Assembly (NCBI RefSeq): GCF_000424065.1
Contig: NZ_AUJE01000002.1
Coordinates: 62,001 to 126,000 of the forward strand
Origin: Selenomonas ruminantium subsp. ruminantium ATCC 12561
Lineage (GTDB): Bacteria > Bacillota > Negativicutes > Selenomonadales > Selenomonadaceae
Direction: 5' to 3'
Length of the DNA stretch: 64,000 nucleotides
Positions within the stretch are counted from its first letter, which is position 1. Every line of letters begins with the position of its first letter. The position numbers and the translations under genes are program-made. This document shows positions 63,705-64,000 of the stretch, piece by piece. The notes beneath the pieces were generated by a model. It worked only from the letters and a program-made list of their open reading frames with translations, was not told where the DNA came from and did no database searches.

Positions 63705-64000
63705 ATAAGTTCAAAATAAATTTTCGCATGACAGTGACGGCACTTTTGCCGTTGCTGTTTTTGCCCATTATGTGCTTCCATTATGTGCCCAAGGTACTGC
63801 ATGAGGTGCTGGGGATTTTATGGTGGCTGTTGGTGCTCATACATATCGGTCAGAATCGGCAATGGTTCGCTTCACTTAAACGCGGGCGCTGGTCAATTTT
63901 TCGCCTTATCGGTACCGTAATTGATATTTTACTGTTGGTGGTGCTGCTGGTAATGGTGGGCGCAGGTTCCGGCATTTCCAATCATCTGTTCAAGGAAATC
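63701..64000 (+). CDS. DUF4405-like membrane protein (3' partial)
   Basis: The first 100 residues only; the gene runs off the window. The start overlaps the flavodoxin stop (ATGA). At least two or three membrane helices: TALLPLLFLPIMCFHYVP, LGILWWLLVLIHIGQ and TVIDILLLVVLLVMVGAG. The histidine in VLIHIGQNRQW and the general plan recall DUF4405 or cytochrome-b-like membrane proteins, which fits pairing with an exported flavodoxin. Confidence 0.6.
   Translation, partial: MNKFKINFRMTVTALLPLLFLPIMCFHYVPKVLHEVLGILWWLLVLIHIGQNRQWFASLKRGRWSIFRLIGTVIDILLLVVLLVMVGAGSGISNHLFKEI

Overview
The window looks like a chromosomal segment of a Negativicutes bacterium, most probably Selenomonas or a close relative in the Selenomonadaceae. 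This is inferred from gene content, not from a marker gene. The cell appears to be Gram-negative-walled (heptose and dTDP-sugar genes for an LPS-type surface glycan) yet carries Firmicutes-style genes: PyrK plus class 1B PyrD, strong GGAGG ribosome sites, several TTG starts, a FIST-type soluble chemoreceptor and a FliB-type flagellin methylase. No rRNA, tRNA or CRISPR array was seen.

Regions. 1-9.8 kb: surface polysaccharide genes. An AT-rich block (CDP-glycerol-type transferase, glycerol-phosphate dehydrogenase, cytidylyltransferase, HAD phosphatase) resembles the pneumococcal CDP-2-glycerol set. It is followed by a heptose pair (HddC-GmhB fusion, GmhA) and rfbA-rfbC-rfbB plus an epimerase. 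9.8-16 kb: an accessory island with an AT-rich trio (helical protein, YopX-like protein, TIR-like protein), a truncated XRE regulator, a complete IS5-family element with a frameshifted transposase, a hicAB toxin-antitoxin pair, an orphan 5' fragment of the hddC-type gene and an AlbA_2/ATPase regulator. 16-19.3 kb: FIST chemoreceptor and mutY. 19.6-25.9 kb: branched-chain amino acid genes ilvN-ilvC-leuC-leuD-leuB-ilvB. 26-30 kb: uvrA, a very long hairpin and an unknown gene. 30-39.9 kb: a complete pyrimidine operon pyrB-pyrC-carA-carB-pyrK-pyrD-pyrF-pyrE behind a leader with its own promoter and terminator. 39.9-40.5 kb: an array of five related long hairpins. 40.6-48.9 kb: pncB-aroE, a VOC protein with an RsbU-type phosphatase, an LRAT-like protein, FliB and a HAD-VanY fusion. 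48.9-50.3 kb: two divergent genes (esterase, LysR) that have lost their 5' ends at one junction. 50.4-54.8 kb: a PheC-like periplasmic protein and an accessory trio (DUF4041/T5orf172 protein plus two exported proteins). 55-58.6 kb: Cof-type HAD, a metallo-beta-lactamase-fold protein, and an IscB-type RNA-guided nuclease with a probable omega (HEARO) RNA upstream. 58.6-64 kb: a ketopantoate-reductase-like protein, then a TetR-led cluster of an amidohydrolase, flavodoxin-type proteins and a YciI protein, ending in a partial membrane protein.

The points most worth following up are the five-copy hairpin array at 39.9-40.5 kb (complementary arms that differ between copies, conserved core), the IscB/omega RNA unit, the AT-rich TIR-like trio at 10-12 kb, and the glycerol-phosphate nucleotide cluster at the left end. 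All calls are from reading the sequence; no database search was possible.
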